A stretch of DNA of 64,000 nucleotides from [Phialemoniopsis] sp. UDSM-2020 (GCA_018873225.1 JAEILZ010000001.1:3968001-4032000); one strand, 5' to 3'. Positions 44,657-56,242 are shown, numbered from the stretch's first letter. Notes: generated by a model from the sequence alone, not told the origin. A program made the numbers and translations.

Positions 44657-46358
44657 TTAAGACTCCTTGGAGCGCCTCTGTTCCAACACACGCATGACAT
44701 CTTCGGCATTCTTGCCATCTCCTTTGCGTTTCTTGGATCCCCTCTTCCGCTTGCCTCCACCATCACCCCCGGCTTTGTCGCCTCCCCACTTGGACAGCTT
44801 GACATCGCCATCCTCCAGATCGGCCTCGTCTTCTACTCGGCTGCTTCCGAAACCCATATCCATGTCTTCTGCGTCTCGGTCGCTGCTCTGCAGCAGCTTC
44901 TTGAGTCTCTCTTCCCTTTCGGCGTTCTTCTTCTCCTCTTCGGACTGCTCTGCAGCCCTGAGGGTCTTGGCCTTCTTCAAAGCAGTGAGCACAGCAGGGT
45001 CCGATAATGACGGCGCGCTGCGAGACTCCTCCGATGTGAGGCCGGTCTTGGAGTCTTTGAAATAGTTTCGCGATGCGGGGGGACCTTGTGGTTTTGGTGG
45101 CGGAGGCGGAGGCATGGCTTTGGTTGCCGGACTCTGTATCGCCTCCCCGTCTTCGCTCTGTGGCGACTTGCTTGAAGCTTGTTTCTTTGGTTCACCGCTT
45201 TCCTCCTCCGAGTCTGATGCGTCAGAGTCAGAAGCAATACCTGCCAGGGGGTCATAGTCATCTGCATCATCGAAGATGTCGACCTCCTTGGCTGCCGCCT
45301 CTTCCATCTCTCGTTGCTGTTTTTGCTTGTAAAACTCGGGAACTTCCATCCCAAGAACCCCGGACTTGCTGTCTGGAACGAAGGCCGCACGCTCCTTGGC
45401 TTCGTCGGGGTTGATCTTCCTGACCTTCCTCTTTTCATGCCCATCTTCGTCCACGATAATCAGCACCTCCCTGCCTTTGCTGTCGTACTCGATCCTCGAC
45501 CCGGCAGCCTTTTTCGCGCCGATCTTCTTGAACTTGTTGCCCAACGCAGATTCGTCCGCTTTGGCCTTTGCTGCCTCTCTGGCCGCCTTCATCTCGGCGA
45601 GGATTTGATCGCGCGTCCGCTTCTTGCCCGGGACGAGTGATGTGGTGGCTAGCTGACCCTTCTTTTGCGTCTTCTCTCGCTGCACGGCCTGGACTTCACT
45701 GTCTTCTAAGCGCTCGAGGGCATCATCGATGTCTTCCTCGGTTGCTTCCTCGGCCTCCGGCTCAGCTTCTTCCTCGGCAGCAGGTGCCTTCTTCTCCTCG
45801 TAGACATCCTCCCCTTTTCGTATCCTCTCTAGAAGCTTGAAGTCCAGGCCTTTCACGAGATGTGTACTCGACAGATCGCCACCCGCAATCTCAAACCTCA
45901 GCTTCTCGTACGTAGCCTGGTCAATCTCTTCCTTCCTAAACGCCTCCTCGAGGGCCTTCAATCGCTCCGCGCGGTCGTCCTCTTCCGCTTCCGTTGTAGA
46001 TTTTGAGCGGTCGGTATAGCCTTCGGCGAGTTTGCTGCCTCTCGGGGCGGAGGTCCGGAACTTCTTTTGTTGCTGGTTGGCTGAATTCCGTTCGGCGAGT
46101 TGTTTCGCGAAGTTGACTCCTCCACCGCCCATTACAGACCTCCTACATGGTTTGAGTTAGAGAGATGTCTCTCAGAAGTAATTCATTGAGATAAATGAGC
46201 ACTTACGGAGTCATGGGCACGAACGACTTCTGTCGCGAGCCCAATGCGGCAGTGTTGCTGCCACCTCGGGGCGGCGGCTGAGACATGCCATCTTGCGCGC
46301 CGGAAGGGGATTTGGTCCCGCTGCCGACCACAAGCTTGCGAAACTGGTCGTTATTCAT
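44657..46358 (-). CDS. RED/IK-like spliceosome-associated protein
   Basis: Nuclear factor related to human RED (IK) and plant SMU2, which partners SMU1 in the spliceosomal B complex. Two exons (46358-46207 and 46142-44657; intron 64 bases) give 545 residues. The N-terminus MNNDQFRKLV, the segment SFVPMTPRSV that bridges the splice junction, and FAKQLAERN define the RED N-terminal region. The rest is highly charged with Glu/Lys/Ala helices, an acidic Asp/Ser stretch (about DDADDYDPLAG), a poly-Pro run, and a Lys/Arg-rich C-terminal tail. No RED dipeptide repeat as in the human protein is seen. The start is the first ATG and the first exon is divergent from REV1, with about 520 bases shared between the two starts. 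Family call is good; partners are inferred. Confidence 0.85.
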
Positions 46359-46878
46359 TGCGCTCGTCGTCGAACAATTGTCCTCTCAAGGCACTGAGGA
46401 CGCCCGTTGTCGCAAAGGTTGAAAAGGTTCGCGCAGCCTCGCAATCGAGGCTGGCAAAAGATAGCGGGCTTGTGGGGCTCTGAAGAGTCAGGTAACTTAG
46501 CACCTAGAAAGTCACGAGATAGCGTGCCAAATGGCGGCATGACGTCTTCCTGGGGCGGCCACTTTACGCGGGTCTCCCATTTTCTTACGCGACGCCACCC
46601 CGACCAAAGTCCGAGCAGGCATAGCAATCAAATCAAATGCAAGGCAGCCATCCCCGGACATACCAGTGACAAGGGGGTATCGCCAATGAATTAATTCGAG
46701 AGCAAGGCTCCACAAGACGACATTTGGGCTCACTACAATCGATTCATTGATGGATTTCTCACCATGAAGACGGTGTCCGTCCCGTATTTCATCTCGGGGA
46801 TGCGACAGTCCACTGTATCATAGCTACCACATCATCGCACGATTCATTCTGGTTTGATTGCTCTCTGCGCGACCGAAG
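46359..46878. promoter_or_regulatory. Shared divergent promoter of the RED-like and REV1 genes
   Basis: 520 bases separate the two start codons, so both promoters must lie here or overlap. No clear TATA box is seen on either side, consistent with housekeeping genes. Confidence 0.55.
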
Positions 46879-49800
46879 ATGGGGAGCAGACTTGATAAAA
46901 AGTCCTCCGAGGTGCGGAAGCGCATCGAGGGTCACACATTCTCCGGCGAGGATGGCGAAGAGTATGAGCCTAGTGCCTTTGGGGGCTTTAGCGACTATTT
47001 CAGGCGCAAGAAGATCAAGTTGCAGAACCTGGATGCAGATATGCGCGCATCGGCACCCGAGAAGCCGCAAATCTTCAAGGGCATTGTCGCCCACGTTTCC
47101 GGATACACTCAACCTCCTCTTCACGTGTAAGTCGTGTCTGCTGGTTCAAGAAATTTGTCAACACGGCTGATGCGCCTCAAGTCTCCACAAGGAATTGGTC
47201 CAGCATGGAGCCGGATTTCTGCAGTATCTGGACGGGAAAACAATGGCGACACATATCATTGCGTCGTCGCTCCCTCCCAAGAAGGCCGTGGAGTTCAGCC
47301 GCTACAGGATAGTCAAGCCCGCGTGGGTTGTGGACTCTATCAAGGCGGGCAAAGTCCTGCCGTGGAACGAGTACCGGGTCATCGATGAGGGTCCGGGGCA
47401 AAAGACGATCCAATTTGATGGAGGCCGACTGTTCTCTCAGAGCACCCAGAAGTCACAGCTGGGCTACCGTGAGCAGACTCAAAACAGCTTCTACACTGGC
47501 CAATTTCAACGAACGCCTAGCAAGCCGGATGCTACGAGTAGCGATCGGCAGGCCACACTTCGGCAACTGGAGAGCATAGAAGATGACGATGCGATGGATT
47601 TTGATGTACCCTCAAGCACGCAGAAGCCTAGACCAAACGAGGCAGGCCCTCCGGAAACTCTTCCCGAGCCGAGCATTGAGAACGTCATTGAGACTGGCCG
47701 CCGTTCTGATGCTGAGGGATCTTTATATCTTGATCCCCAAGAGGTGCTGTCCGGCGAGGATGGGACAGACACGCCAGCGGATCAGAAACAGCATGAGATC
47801 ACGGCTGCCGCCTCTGAGTTAACGCCCACAAAGCACCGACCATTGACATCCGAGGAGCATAACGCCCTGTTATTAGCAGACCCGCATATTAGGAAATCTT
47901 CTACGGCCAACCCAGACTTCATCAGGCAGTACTACTCCGAGAGTCGGCTTCACCACCTCTCCACATGGAAGGCGGACCTCAAATCAAAGATGCAACGACT
48001 GGCAGCCCAGAAACGGCCGGTCGCAAAGGTGCTAAAGAAGAGGCCCGGTAGCAGGAGATACGTCATGCACGTAGACTTCGATAGCTTCTTCTGTGCCGTG
48101 TCACTGAAGAAGCACCCGGAGTGGGTAGACAAGCCTGCTGTCGTAGCACACGGTACTGGTACCGGGTCCGAGATCGCCTCTTGCAACTACCCTGCCAGGG
48201 AATTTGGTGTCAAGAACGGCATGTGGATGAAGAAAGCTCTGGATCTCTGCCCAAACCTCAAAGTCCTGCCCTACGATTTTCCTGCGTACGAAGACGCCAG
48301 TCAACTCTTCTACGAGGCGATACTAGAAATTGGCGGTGTAGTACAGAGCGTGAGCATTGACGAGGCTCTCATAGACATCACTTCCATGGTTCTGCAAGGA
48401 GCCGGTTCTGAAGGTGTGGGCGTCGACGAAGGTAGCATCTGGAGAGAACAGGAGCAAGCCAACGGCCTAGCGACAGACCTGCGGCAGCGTATCAAGACGA
48501 AGACCGGCTGCAATGTCTCAATTGGTATCGGCGCCAACATCTTGCTCGCCAAAGTCGCATTACGCAAAGCCAAACCAGCTGGTCAATACCAGATCAAGCC
48601 CGAAGAAGTGTTGAGCATTTTGGGCGAACTCAATGTAGAGAGTCTCCCGGGTGTCGCCTATAGTATAGGCGGTAAACTAGAGGAGATTGGTGTCAAGTAC
48701 GTCAAGGATATCCGGGAGGTCACGAAAGAGCGTCTCGTGTCTGTCCTTGGTCCAAAGACTGGAGAGAAACTCTGGGAATATGCTAGAGGCATTGACAGAA
48801 CGGAAGTCGGCGACCAACCTATCCGAAAGTCGGTATCAGCGGAGGTCAACTGGGGCATCAGGTTCATCAATCAGGAGGAGGCTGAAGAATTCGTTATGAA
48901 CCTATCCAAAGAGCTGGAGAAGCGACTGCTGAACGAACAGGTCAAGGGAAAGAATTTGACAATGAAGATCATGAGAAGATCTCTAGATGCCCCTCTCGAT
49001 CCTCCGAAGCATCTCGGTCATGGCAAGTGCGACACGTTCAATAAATCCATGGTCTTTGGAGTGGCGACCAATGATGCGAGGGTCATTGGAAAAGAGGCTG
49101 TGGCCATTCTGCGCTCATTCAAGTTTACGCCTGGCGACTTGCGAGGCATCGGCGTCCAGCTCACAAAATTGGAACCTATCAAGGCATCGACTAGCGCTCC
49201 TGATGGAAGTCAAAAACGCTTGTCCTTTGGTACTTCAGCAGCCGCTCAAGCGAAGCGGGCGAGGGCAGAAGCTATTGAGGACGAGCCAGGCCTGGAACGC
49301 AAGCTTCCCTCTCAGGGGCAGGGTGTCGATGTAGACCCGATTGCTGACGATCCTTTGACACCGCGAAAACCCAAAATCAGCCCTGTGCATCCTGCATTCG
49401 CTCTGTCCAAAGCCGGAGAGGCAGATGCCAGAGCCACCACGCCCCTGAATGTAACGGGCACGCAGTTCATCATGCCGTCGAACGCGGATCCGGCTGTCCT
49501 GGCAGAGTTGCCGCAGGATATCCGCAGTCAATTGATGGCGCAACAGAAGCACCTTACCCAGGTCCGGGAGGAGTCGCCGAGTGTCCGGTCGAGAACTCAG
49601 AGTCCAGCGCTTGTGGATGAGGTTCCGCCAGAGATCGACCCAGAGGTGTTCAATGCATTACCGGATGATATGAAAGCGGAGGTACTTGCGTCCTACGGCA
49701 GGAGGCCTGGTCAGGCTGTGTTGCCCCAGTCACCCAGGAGGGATAGGGTCGTACAACATCCCGCTCCAAAGAAGACGCCGACCAAACGCGGCATCCGGGG

Positions 49801-50443
49801 TATGTGGGGTCGGGCCCGAGAGAGACAGCACGATGCCGAGGCTAGACTTCAGCAGACGAGTTTTCTTCCGACGACGACAAGGCCAGCAGAAACTGGTGAA
49901 AGTGTGGAAGATGCATTGCCGGAGGAACTTGACCCGGAGTTCCTCGCCGAGCTCCCGGAAGAAGTCCGCAAGGAAGTCATTGCAGATCACAAGAGACGTC
50001 GCATGGCCCAACGGTCCGGTCTGAACTTCCAAGCACCGCAGCGTCGAGGGGCCGGGGCAGGCGAGGGCGAAGCCAGTCTTCTTAACGGCCAGACTAGACT
50101 CCAGTTTCCACCCAAGCCACCGAAAATCAGCTTCACAAATGCTTCGCTCACGTCGGTGGCGGAGGTCAAAGACATGCTGAATGCATGGCACCGACAGACG
50201 AGGGATGAAGGGCCGCATCGGACCGATGTCGAGATGTTTGAGAAATATCTGAGAAGAGTCGTTCTCGAGGAGAAGGATATGGACAAGGCGAAGAAGCTTG
50301 TGACCTGGCTCGACTGGGTCGTGGAAGAGGACGAAGGCAGCAGGAGAGGGAAACGAAGCTGGAAGAATGCAGTCACGAGCATCAAGGCCCAGGTCCAAAC
50401 TGCAGTCCAGGAGAGGGGACTCGGGCCTTTGAAGTTCACTTGA
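46879..50443 (+). CDS. REV1: DNA repair protein REV1, Y-family deoxycytidyl transferase
   Basis: Inserts dCMP opposite lesions and scaffolds translesion polymerases in the nucleus. Two exons (46879-47126 and 47182-50443) give 1169 residues. The intron lies inside the BRCT domain, and the junction restores PPLHVLHKELVQHGAGF. BRCT spans about 50-150. The catalytic palm has VDFDSFF with Asp381 and Asp383 and SIDEAL with Asp476 and Glu477. The little finger runs to about 720. Three LP-centred ubiquitin-binding motifs begin near 852 (DPAVLAELPQDIR), 901 (DPEVFNALPDDMK) and 999 (DPEFLAELPEEVR). The C-terminal 110 residues, from about FTNASLTSV, correspond to the Rev1 C-terminal domain for Rev7 and partner polymerases. 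The first ATG of the first exon is used; it sits 15 bases after a CTCTCTGCG leader end. Family call is very strong. Confidence 0.95.
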
Positions 50444-50632
50444 GTTGAGGAAAGCGAGAGCGATGAGCGTTGGAATAGCCTCTTATCGAATGATACCCCT
50501 GTTTGCAAGAATATACCTATGTTTTGAAGTTATGTACTGTGATCTATTACATGATTACAATATTGTACAATGCGTAATGGCGAGACACTCAAGGCTCGTC
50601 ACCTTGTTTGTCCAAATAAGAAGATCAACACA

Positions 50633-51304
50633 TCAAACCCAGTTGAACGCCGCAACGACCGCAACCAACATAACCAAAGTTCCTGAGAGCGCCTGTACCA
50701 TCGCACCCGCGCTGATCATGTAAACCTGCACACCATATCGTCAGCCTCGTTTCATTACAGCACATCTCTCAAAACACGAGAGAAACAAAAAAGACAAAAC
50801 AAAACTCACCGTAAGCTTGAGCGGCCCGCCACAAATCTGGCTGCTGTTCCCGTCGCAAGGCAAGCCGCACTGCGCATCGTCGACCCGCGCCGCCAGCGCC
50901 GAGATGTGCGCGCCGCACCAGCACTCGCGCGCGTACTCGACGCCGGCGTACTTGAAGGCGGAGCCGTTGTTGCCCGTCGAGCAAAAGGCCAGGCACTTGA
51001 TGGCCGTCATCTCGCCCTCGAGGACCTGGTGCGCGCCGCCGGAGCCGTCCTCGCCGATGGCGCGCGCGCCTGAGGTCCCCGGCAGGTTGGAGGTCTCGTT
51101 GAAGCAGCCCTGGTAGAGGTAGCGCGAGGAGCCGTTGTAGATCTGCAGGCTTGTGCCGTTGCCGCTGCCGGTGGATGGGGATGTGGATGTTGCGGAGGAA
51201 GTGGAGGTGGCAGTGGTGGATTGGGCGGCGGTGAGGAAGGGGGTTAGGAGGAGGGCGAGGAGCAGGGAAAGGAGGGTGTGTATCCTTGTTGTCGGCGGTG
51301 CCAT
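50633..51304 (-). CDS. WSC-domain surface protein with signal peptide and C-terminal anchor
   Basis: Predicted secreted or plasma-membrane carbohydrate-binding protein. Two exons (51304-50810 and 50725-50633; intron 84 bases, phase 0) give 195 residues. Residues 1-27 are a hydrophobic signal peptide ending near TAAQS. A Ser/Thr linker (about 28-55) likely carries O-glycans. The WSC domain follows: YQGCFNE, an ALCLAFC-like KCLAFC, YAGVEYARECWCG, and ICGG, eight Cys in total. Exon 2 codes for only 30 residues, ending in a hydrophobic run ALSGTLVMLVAVVAAF, consistent with a GPI signal or membrane anchor. An in-frame ATG at 51364 would add 20 residues before the signal peptide and is not preferred. 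If the intron is kept, a different hydrophobic tail results. WSC proteins act as wall-stress sensors or glucan binders; this one lacks a cytosolic tail. Confidence 0.85.
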
Positions 51305-52067
51305 GCTGGGCAATCTATGTGAGGCCGGGTGATGCGGTCTCGCGAGCACGTGTGGGAGAAGCAAGTATGTCTCAGGGGTGCAGGACGGCAGCTGCGTGTG
51401 CTACGGGCCTGAAGGCGGCACGTCGAAGTCTAATCCGATCAGAACAGTGATTTGCAAGAGCGATGAGTCGGTATGAGATGAGATGCGATGAGTCTCGCTG
51501 TGTATGTATGAAGAGTGAAGTTCACTCAATAAGGGTCGTCGATGTGCCCGGATGTCTCCGTTCTCACGAGTCGCGCAACAAAGAGAGGCTCTCAGTGAGA
51601 CAGACAAACTCTGGAACTGAAAGTGGAAGCACCTGAGCCCTAGTCAAGTGAATGACGGCGGAAAAGGAAAGAACAGAGCCTTGCAGGCCAGATGGAGGCC
51701 GCCTCTTTGAATATTTACGCGTATCACTTGAGTCTTCAGCTGCGTTGCTTTTCAAATCTCATCAAACTCGTTAATTTTAGGTCCGGCGCGGCGGGTCTGG
51801 TAGCCGTCTAAGCCTGATGCGCCACATGGGACTAAGCCTTGCTTATACAGCACACGCTCATATCGGTTTCGATTCTTGAAATGACAAAATTTGTCTCTTG
51901 TTATTGGATTTTGAATTCCTTCACTTCTATTTGTGCTAGATAGCCAACGCCGGGAATGATCAAGTCCACAAGCCTGCCATCAGAGCGTCTCTTTTACACG
52001 GGCCTCTACAGACGTAGCTATATTACATGATTTTACAGTTGCGTAGCGTCTCAATTGAGGCAAGCAC
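51305..52067. other. Intergenic region
   Basis: About 760 bases between two minus-strand genes: promoter of the WSC gene and 3' UTR of OCT1. It contains no supportable gene. Confidence 0.6.
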
Positions 52068-54455
52068 TCAGTCCTTGACACCGCTGCTCGTGCCCCAGCT
52101 GCCCACAAGCGCCATGGCCCTCTCGTCGCCGTTGGCGATCCTCTCGTCGCGCAGCGCATCAGACACGCACCTCCACGGCTCCCGGCTGCCGCCCCACTTG
52201 AGCAGGCTGTCCTTGAAGTGCTCGCCGTTCTCCCTCGACACGGCGGCCCCTGCCTGGCCCGACATGAAGACCTTCTTCCACACCCGCTCGGCCAGCACCC
52301 GGTCGAACAGGTAGCTGTAGTAGGTGCTGCCGTAGCCGAACAGGTGCCCGAAGAAGCCCTGCCAGGCCGTGCCGGGCGGGTCGGGCGGCACGTGGCCGTG
52401 CGTGCGCTGGAGCTCGTGGTAGATGGCCGTCGTGTCGAACGACTGCTGCGCCGCGCGCGCCGAGTGGTACTCCTGGTCGAGCATGGCCAGGATGATCTGG
52501 TTCTCGTCGTCGGAGCCCTCGAAGCGCTTGGCCATGCGCAGACGCTCCGCGACCATCTCGTAGTCCAGCGACTCGCCCGTCTCATGGTGCTGGGCAAACA
52601 GCGCCAGGACCGACGGGTCCGCGGCAAAGTGCTCCATCAGTGTGGATGGGAGCTCTGCGAGATCGGTGGCGCATCGGGTCCCGGCAACGTTCTGTAAGGA
52701 AGTGCGGGCCAGTACGGAGTGGACTGCGTGACCCATCTCGTGGAAGAGAGTCTCGAGCTGGTGGAACGAAAGCAAGGCCCGGATGTCCCCGGTGCCTTGG
52801 ACAAAGTCGCACACCAGGGCAATAGTGGGTAATTGCTTGACGGCTCCTCCCTGGCTGGAAAGCGCCATTCCGTCATTAGCTGCTTCGGCGGGCGACTCGA
52901 AGCTTGGCAAGTTTGGGTTCTCGACGCCCTCCTGGGCTGCTTCTTCAATCTCATAGCCGCTAATCTCACGGGAACAGCGAATGGTAAAGTGAGCTGGGTT
53001 TGGTGACTTGTCCTCGCGGTAGAACAGGTCGCAGTATAGTACAGCGACATGGCCGTCGGTATCAGATACAACATCGAGCCGCCTGACATCAGGATGCCAC
53101 GTCTCGCCAGGTAGGGTTTCCCTCGGCACAAGGCGCAGGCCGTATAAGCGGTTGAAAAGTCGCGACAGGCCTTGCATAACTGATCCAAGCGAGAAGAACG
53201 ATGCCAAGACCTTGTCGTGCTGGAAACGCTGGTCCATGGATCCCCGAATCAAGGCCATGTAGTAGTCCTTGTCCCAGGCCTGCAGAGGGCCCGCCTCTGG
53301 GTTGGACGTGTTGCGCTTCTGCTTTTCCCTCTGCAAATCCAACATTTCCTGCTGGACGAGTGCTCCGTTACTCTGGGCTAGGGCTTGTAAGAACTGTTTA
53401 ACCGATTCAGGAGACTTGGCCATCATGCGATCCCGCAAGGCCATATGGCCGTAACTTTCAAACTCGGAAAGGTGAGCCAGCTCCGCCCTCAGCCTCATGA
53501 GAACCTCAAGCATCTTGATCGAACGGTGCGACGCGGTGCGCGTGCCGTAGTATATCAGCTTCCGTACATTCTCGTCGGGGACACTGCGCAGCGCCTTTTG
53601 TGCTTGTGAGCTCATCGTCGGTAGCTTAATATGTGATCCCTTGGTGAAGCTCCTGCGTTTCGGGACATCAGCGCCGAGGTTGGTGTTGCCCGGCAGCTCG
53701 AGATAATACTGCGCCGGGGCCATCTCGTCGACAAATGCAGATCCCACCTCGCTGATCTGCTGCGACAATTCAACAAACTTGTCCCGCGACTCTTGCGGCA
53801 AGTTGACAGCCGACTTCATGAAGTCCAACTTGAGTATTTCGGCCACAGTCTTTTCCTCCTCGGTCCACGAGTTGACAACGTCCGGGTTGGCCAAAGCCTT
53901 TCCTAGCTGCTCATTCAAGCCCGTCGTGGTGTTCAGTTGATTCATATATTGATACACAATCGCCCATGCCTCCGCAGCAGCCTGCTGTGTGCGCAAATCG
54001 GGGTGCGTCACCCGTACGAAGTCGGAGAGGTCGATCACGCGACACAGGAGGTCGCTGAGTCGGTCGAGATCCCTCACGATGGCTCTGTATTCCTCTACCG
54101 ACGAGGCGTTCAGCACTCGCTCCACAATTTTTTGCGCCTTCACGAGGTTCGCCTGTGCGAATATGCGGAAGCCCTCAGGCTTGGTCAAGTATGCGTTCCG
54201 AAAGAGGCCCGCGCGTTGCGCCGTAGTCGAGGATGGCCGGGAGAACGCCTGCCAGTCGTTCGGACTGTCGAAAATCCTCCGTAGCAAGCTATCGTCGTGC
54301 TTTTCCGAAGTCGCATTCTCGACCGGGACCGGCGCCGAGCCAGCCTGGGCTGCGCCGGCCGCTACAGAAAGCCATCGCTGCTGTGGCCGTGCTTTACCTG
54401 CCTGGCGGAGGCAGGTTGCGCAGACCCAGGGCCGCGATTGGAGGTACTTGATCAT
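52068..54455 (-). CDS. OCT1: Mitochondrial intermediate peptidase
   Basis: Metallopeptidase of the mitochondrial matrix that removes an octapeptide from precursors already cut by the processing peptidase. One exon of 795 residues, the usual length for fungi. Residues 1-40 form a basic, Ser/Ala/Arg-rich targeting sequence (QSRPWVCATCLRQ then RWLSVAAG). The M3 zinc motif HEMGH is at 572-576, with the third ligand Glu601 in DLAELPS and the following TLMEHF. The conserved RDRMMAKS and GHMALRDR segments and the late FGYGSTYYSYLFDRV also match Oct1. Stop at 52068, ATG at 54455. It is divergent from the MICOS gene across 462 bases, a shared promoter of two mitochondrial genes. Family call is very strong. 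Confidence 0.96.
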   Translation of the reverse strand: MIKYLQSRPWVCATCLRQAGKARPQQRWLSVAAGAAQAGSAPVPVENATSEKHDDSLLRRIFDSPNDWQAFSRPSSTTAQRAGLFRNAYLTKPEGFRIFAQANLVKAQKIVERVLNASSVEEYRAIVRDLDRLSDLLCRVIDLSDFVRVTHPDLRTQQAAAEAWAIVYQYMNQLNTTTGLNEQLGKALANPDVVNSWTEEEKTVAEILKLDFMKSAVNLPQESRDKFVELSQQISEVGSAFVDEMAPAQYYLELPGNTNLGADVPKRRSFTKGSHIKLPTMSSQAQKALRSVPDENVRKLIYYGTRTASHRSIKMLEVLMRLRAELAHLSEFESYGHMALRDRMMAKSPESVKQFLQALAQSNGALVQQEMLDLQREKQKRNTSNPEAGPLQAWDKDYYMALIRGSMDQRFQHDKVLASFFSLGSVMQGLSRLFNRLYGLRLVPRETLPGETWHPDVRRLDVVSDTDGHVAVLYCDLFYREDKSPNPAHFTIRCSREISGYEIEEAAQEGVENPNLPSFESPAEAANDGMALSSQGGAVKQLPTIALVCDFVQGTGDIRALLSFHQLETLFHEMGHAVHSVLARTSLQNVAGTRCATDLAELPSTLMEHFAADPSVLALFAQHHETGESLDYEMVAERLRMAKRFEGSDDENQIILAMLDQEYHSARAAQQSFDTTAIYHELQRTHGHVPPDPPGTAWQGFFGHLFGYGSTYYSYLFDRVLAERVWKKVFMSGQAGAAVSRENGEHFKDSLLKWGGSREPWRCVSDALRDERIANGDERAMALVGSWGTSSGVKD

Positions 54456-54622
54456 TCTGTAGCAAATCTGTGGTCGTGATCATCTCTGGGGAAGGGAGGA
54501 GAGTCGGAGCGAGAAAGTAGAAAAGAGAATATAGTACAAGATAGGAGGCAAATACCTCGGGATCGACGGCAAATTGGGGAGCCCTGGGTCCTGACAACTC
54601 TTGGATCGCAAATTGGAGTTGA

Positions 54623-54631
54623 TACTCCGTA
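54623..54631. repeat. TACTCCGTA motif
   Basis: Exact copy of the recurrent 9-mer, 168 bases upstream of the OCT1 start. Confidence 0.5.
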
Positions 54632-54813
54632 ATATCTGGTAGAGGCAAGCTCCGTGGTCGGCTAGTACTTCCTATTCACTAGGCCAGGTCCAGCCAGTTG
54701 GCCGCCGGCCTGTCAAAATTTTGGCTGCTGGGCAAAAATTCCCGAGCTCCGGAAACAGCCGTGGAGACTGGCACGAGCACAGCGGTACCAGGAACATCAT
54801 CAAATCCACACTG

Positions 54814-54834
54814 ACCACCACCACCACCACCACC
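54814..54834. repeat. ACC trinucleotide repeat
   Basis: Seven ACC units about 85 bases before the MICOS gene start codon. Confidence 0.85.
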
Positions 54835-54917
54835 AGCATATCTCGCCCACTCCCCGAGGCACGCCAGCGTCATCGTCGCTCTCTTCCATCACCCAGAGAT
54901 CCTTCAATTGACCGACA

Positions 54918-55869
54918 ATGGCTGCGAGAGTACTGCTGCAACGGGTAAGGATCCCTTTGCTAGGCTCTGAACGAGCCAATTGAGATCCCCGGATCAATCT
55001 GCTAACCTCGCATCAAACATACAGCGCACAGCGCCGTTGGCAGCGACCTTGCTAGCTGGAGGAGTTGCGTTATATCCCAGAACCGCCTTTGCTGAGGCAC
55101 CAGAGGACCATCACGTCAGTCATGCCATTACACAACCCATACCCTTGATCTGCCCTCCCGCACACCGGCTAACAATATTTTGCAACAGTCCAAGAAGCCC
55201 ATATACGACGACTTCGAGGAGCTCCCCGCTTCCACCAGCGCCGCCCTGACCCCCTACCAGCCCATCCCCGTCTCCTCCGCCCAGGCAGTAGAGCAGCAGC
55301 AAAAGGAGCAGCAGTCGCAGCCGCAGAGGACGACGACCGTCGTGACCCGGGGCCCGACGCCGACGGACCGCCTGGCCGTGCAGATCGGCCGCGCCCGCCT
55401 GTTCCTCTACCGCCAGGCCTGCGCGGCCGAGGACTCGGTCAACTCCGCCATGGACCGTGCCTTTGCCCTCGAGCACTCCTTCACCTCGACGATCGCGGGA
55501 CTGGCCCCGCCCCGCGAGAGCGGCGAGCGCCTCATGCCGGGCGCCATCTACGTGCTCGTCGCCGCCATGGCCGGCAGCATCCTGACGCGCCGGTCCAACA
55601 TTGTCCTGCGCGCCGCCGTGCCCACGGCCCTCGGCGTCGGCGCCGGCTGGGCCGTCCTGCCCGTCACGATGCGCAACTGCGCCGACCTGGCGTGGCGGTA
55701 CGAGCAGCGGTTCCCCGCCGTCGCCGACGCGCACCTGCGCACGCGCGAGATGATCGAGCAGAGCGGGCGGTTCGTCAAGGTGCACGCCGAGCTGGGCAAG
55801 CGGATGGCGGACGAGAAGGTCAGCGCAGCCCGCGAGGGGCTCGAGGACTGGGTCAAGAAAGGCAAATAA
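54918..55869 (+). CDS. MICOS complex subunit, Mic26/Mic27 (apolipoprotein O-like)
   Basis: Inner mitochondrial membrane subunit of the complex that shapes crista junctions. Three exons (54918-54944, 55025-55114, 55189-55869), all phase 0, give 265 residues. Exon 1 codes for just nine residues and exon 2 for a membrane-like ATLLAGGVALYP run. This is followed by the KKPIYDDFEELP motif that marks fungal members, and a Gln/Ser-rich linker. Two further hydrophobic segments (PGAIYVLVAAMAGSILTRR and LRAAVPTALGVGAGWAVLPV) match the two helices of the ApoO domain. A basic helical C-terminus ends in KKGK. The intron 2 acceptor has a clean GCTAAC branch site. It is head-to-head with OCT1. Family call is good; Mic26 versus Mic27 is not decided. 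Confidence 0.88.
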
Positions 55870-56242
55870 ATTAAAAAGGGATGTTTTGTTACGTAAATCA
55901 GGGGACGGACGGGGAAGGTAGAAGAAGGGAAGAGGCGGGAAAGTGTGCTGGCATAAACATGTCCGGCTGTATCATACAAAGAGTATAGATCAATTTTACT
56001 TTGTTCAGACATCCTGGGCTTGTGGCTTCATTTCAACTCGACCCATGTGCTGAACATTATAAGCCAAAGGATGGATGTAAGCCTTGTACACTGGAGACAT
56101 CATGAGATCAAACATTGTGGAAAACATTGAAGAAAACCAAACGTCATGATCGCTGTCTATGTTATCTATGCTCTGTTGTACAATGATTACTCTAGCAATA
56201 TCGTATCCTTCATCGTACAACCCAACCGAAGGCCAATCAATA
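55870..56242. other. Convergent intergenic region
   Basis: About 370 bases of 3' UTR between the MICOS gene and the thiamine pyrophosphate carrier gene. No other feature seen. Confidence 0.6.

Larger units (their letters stand above)
54456..54917. promoter_or_regulatory. Shared divergent promoter of OCT1 and the MICOS gene
   Basis: Both genes start here in opposite directions. It includes an exact TACTCCGTA at 54623-54631 and a seven-unit ACC repeat at 54814-54834, just before the leader of the MICOS gene. Confidence 0.55.
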
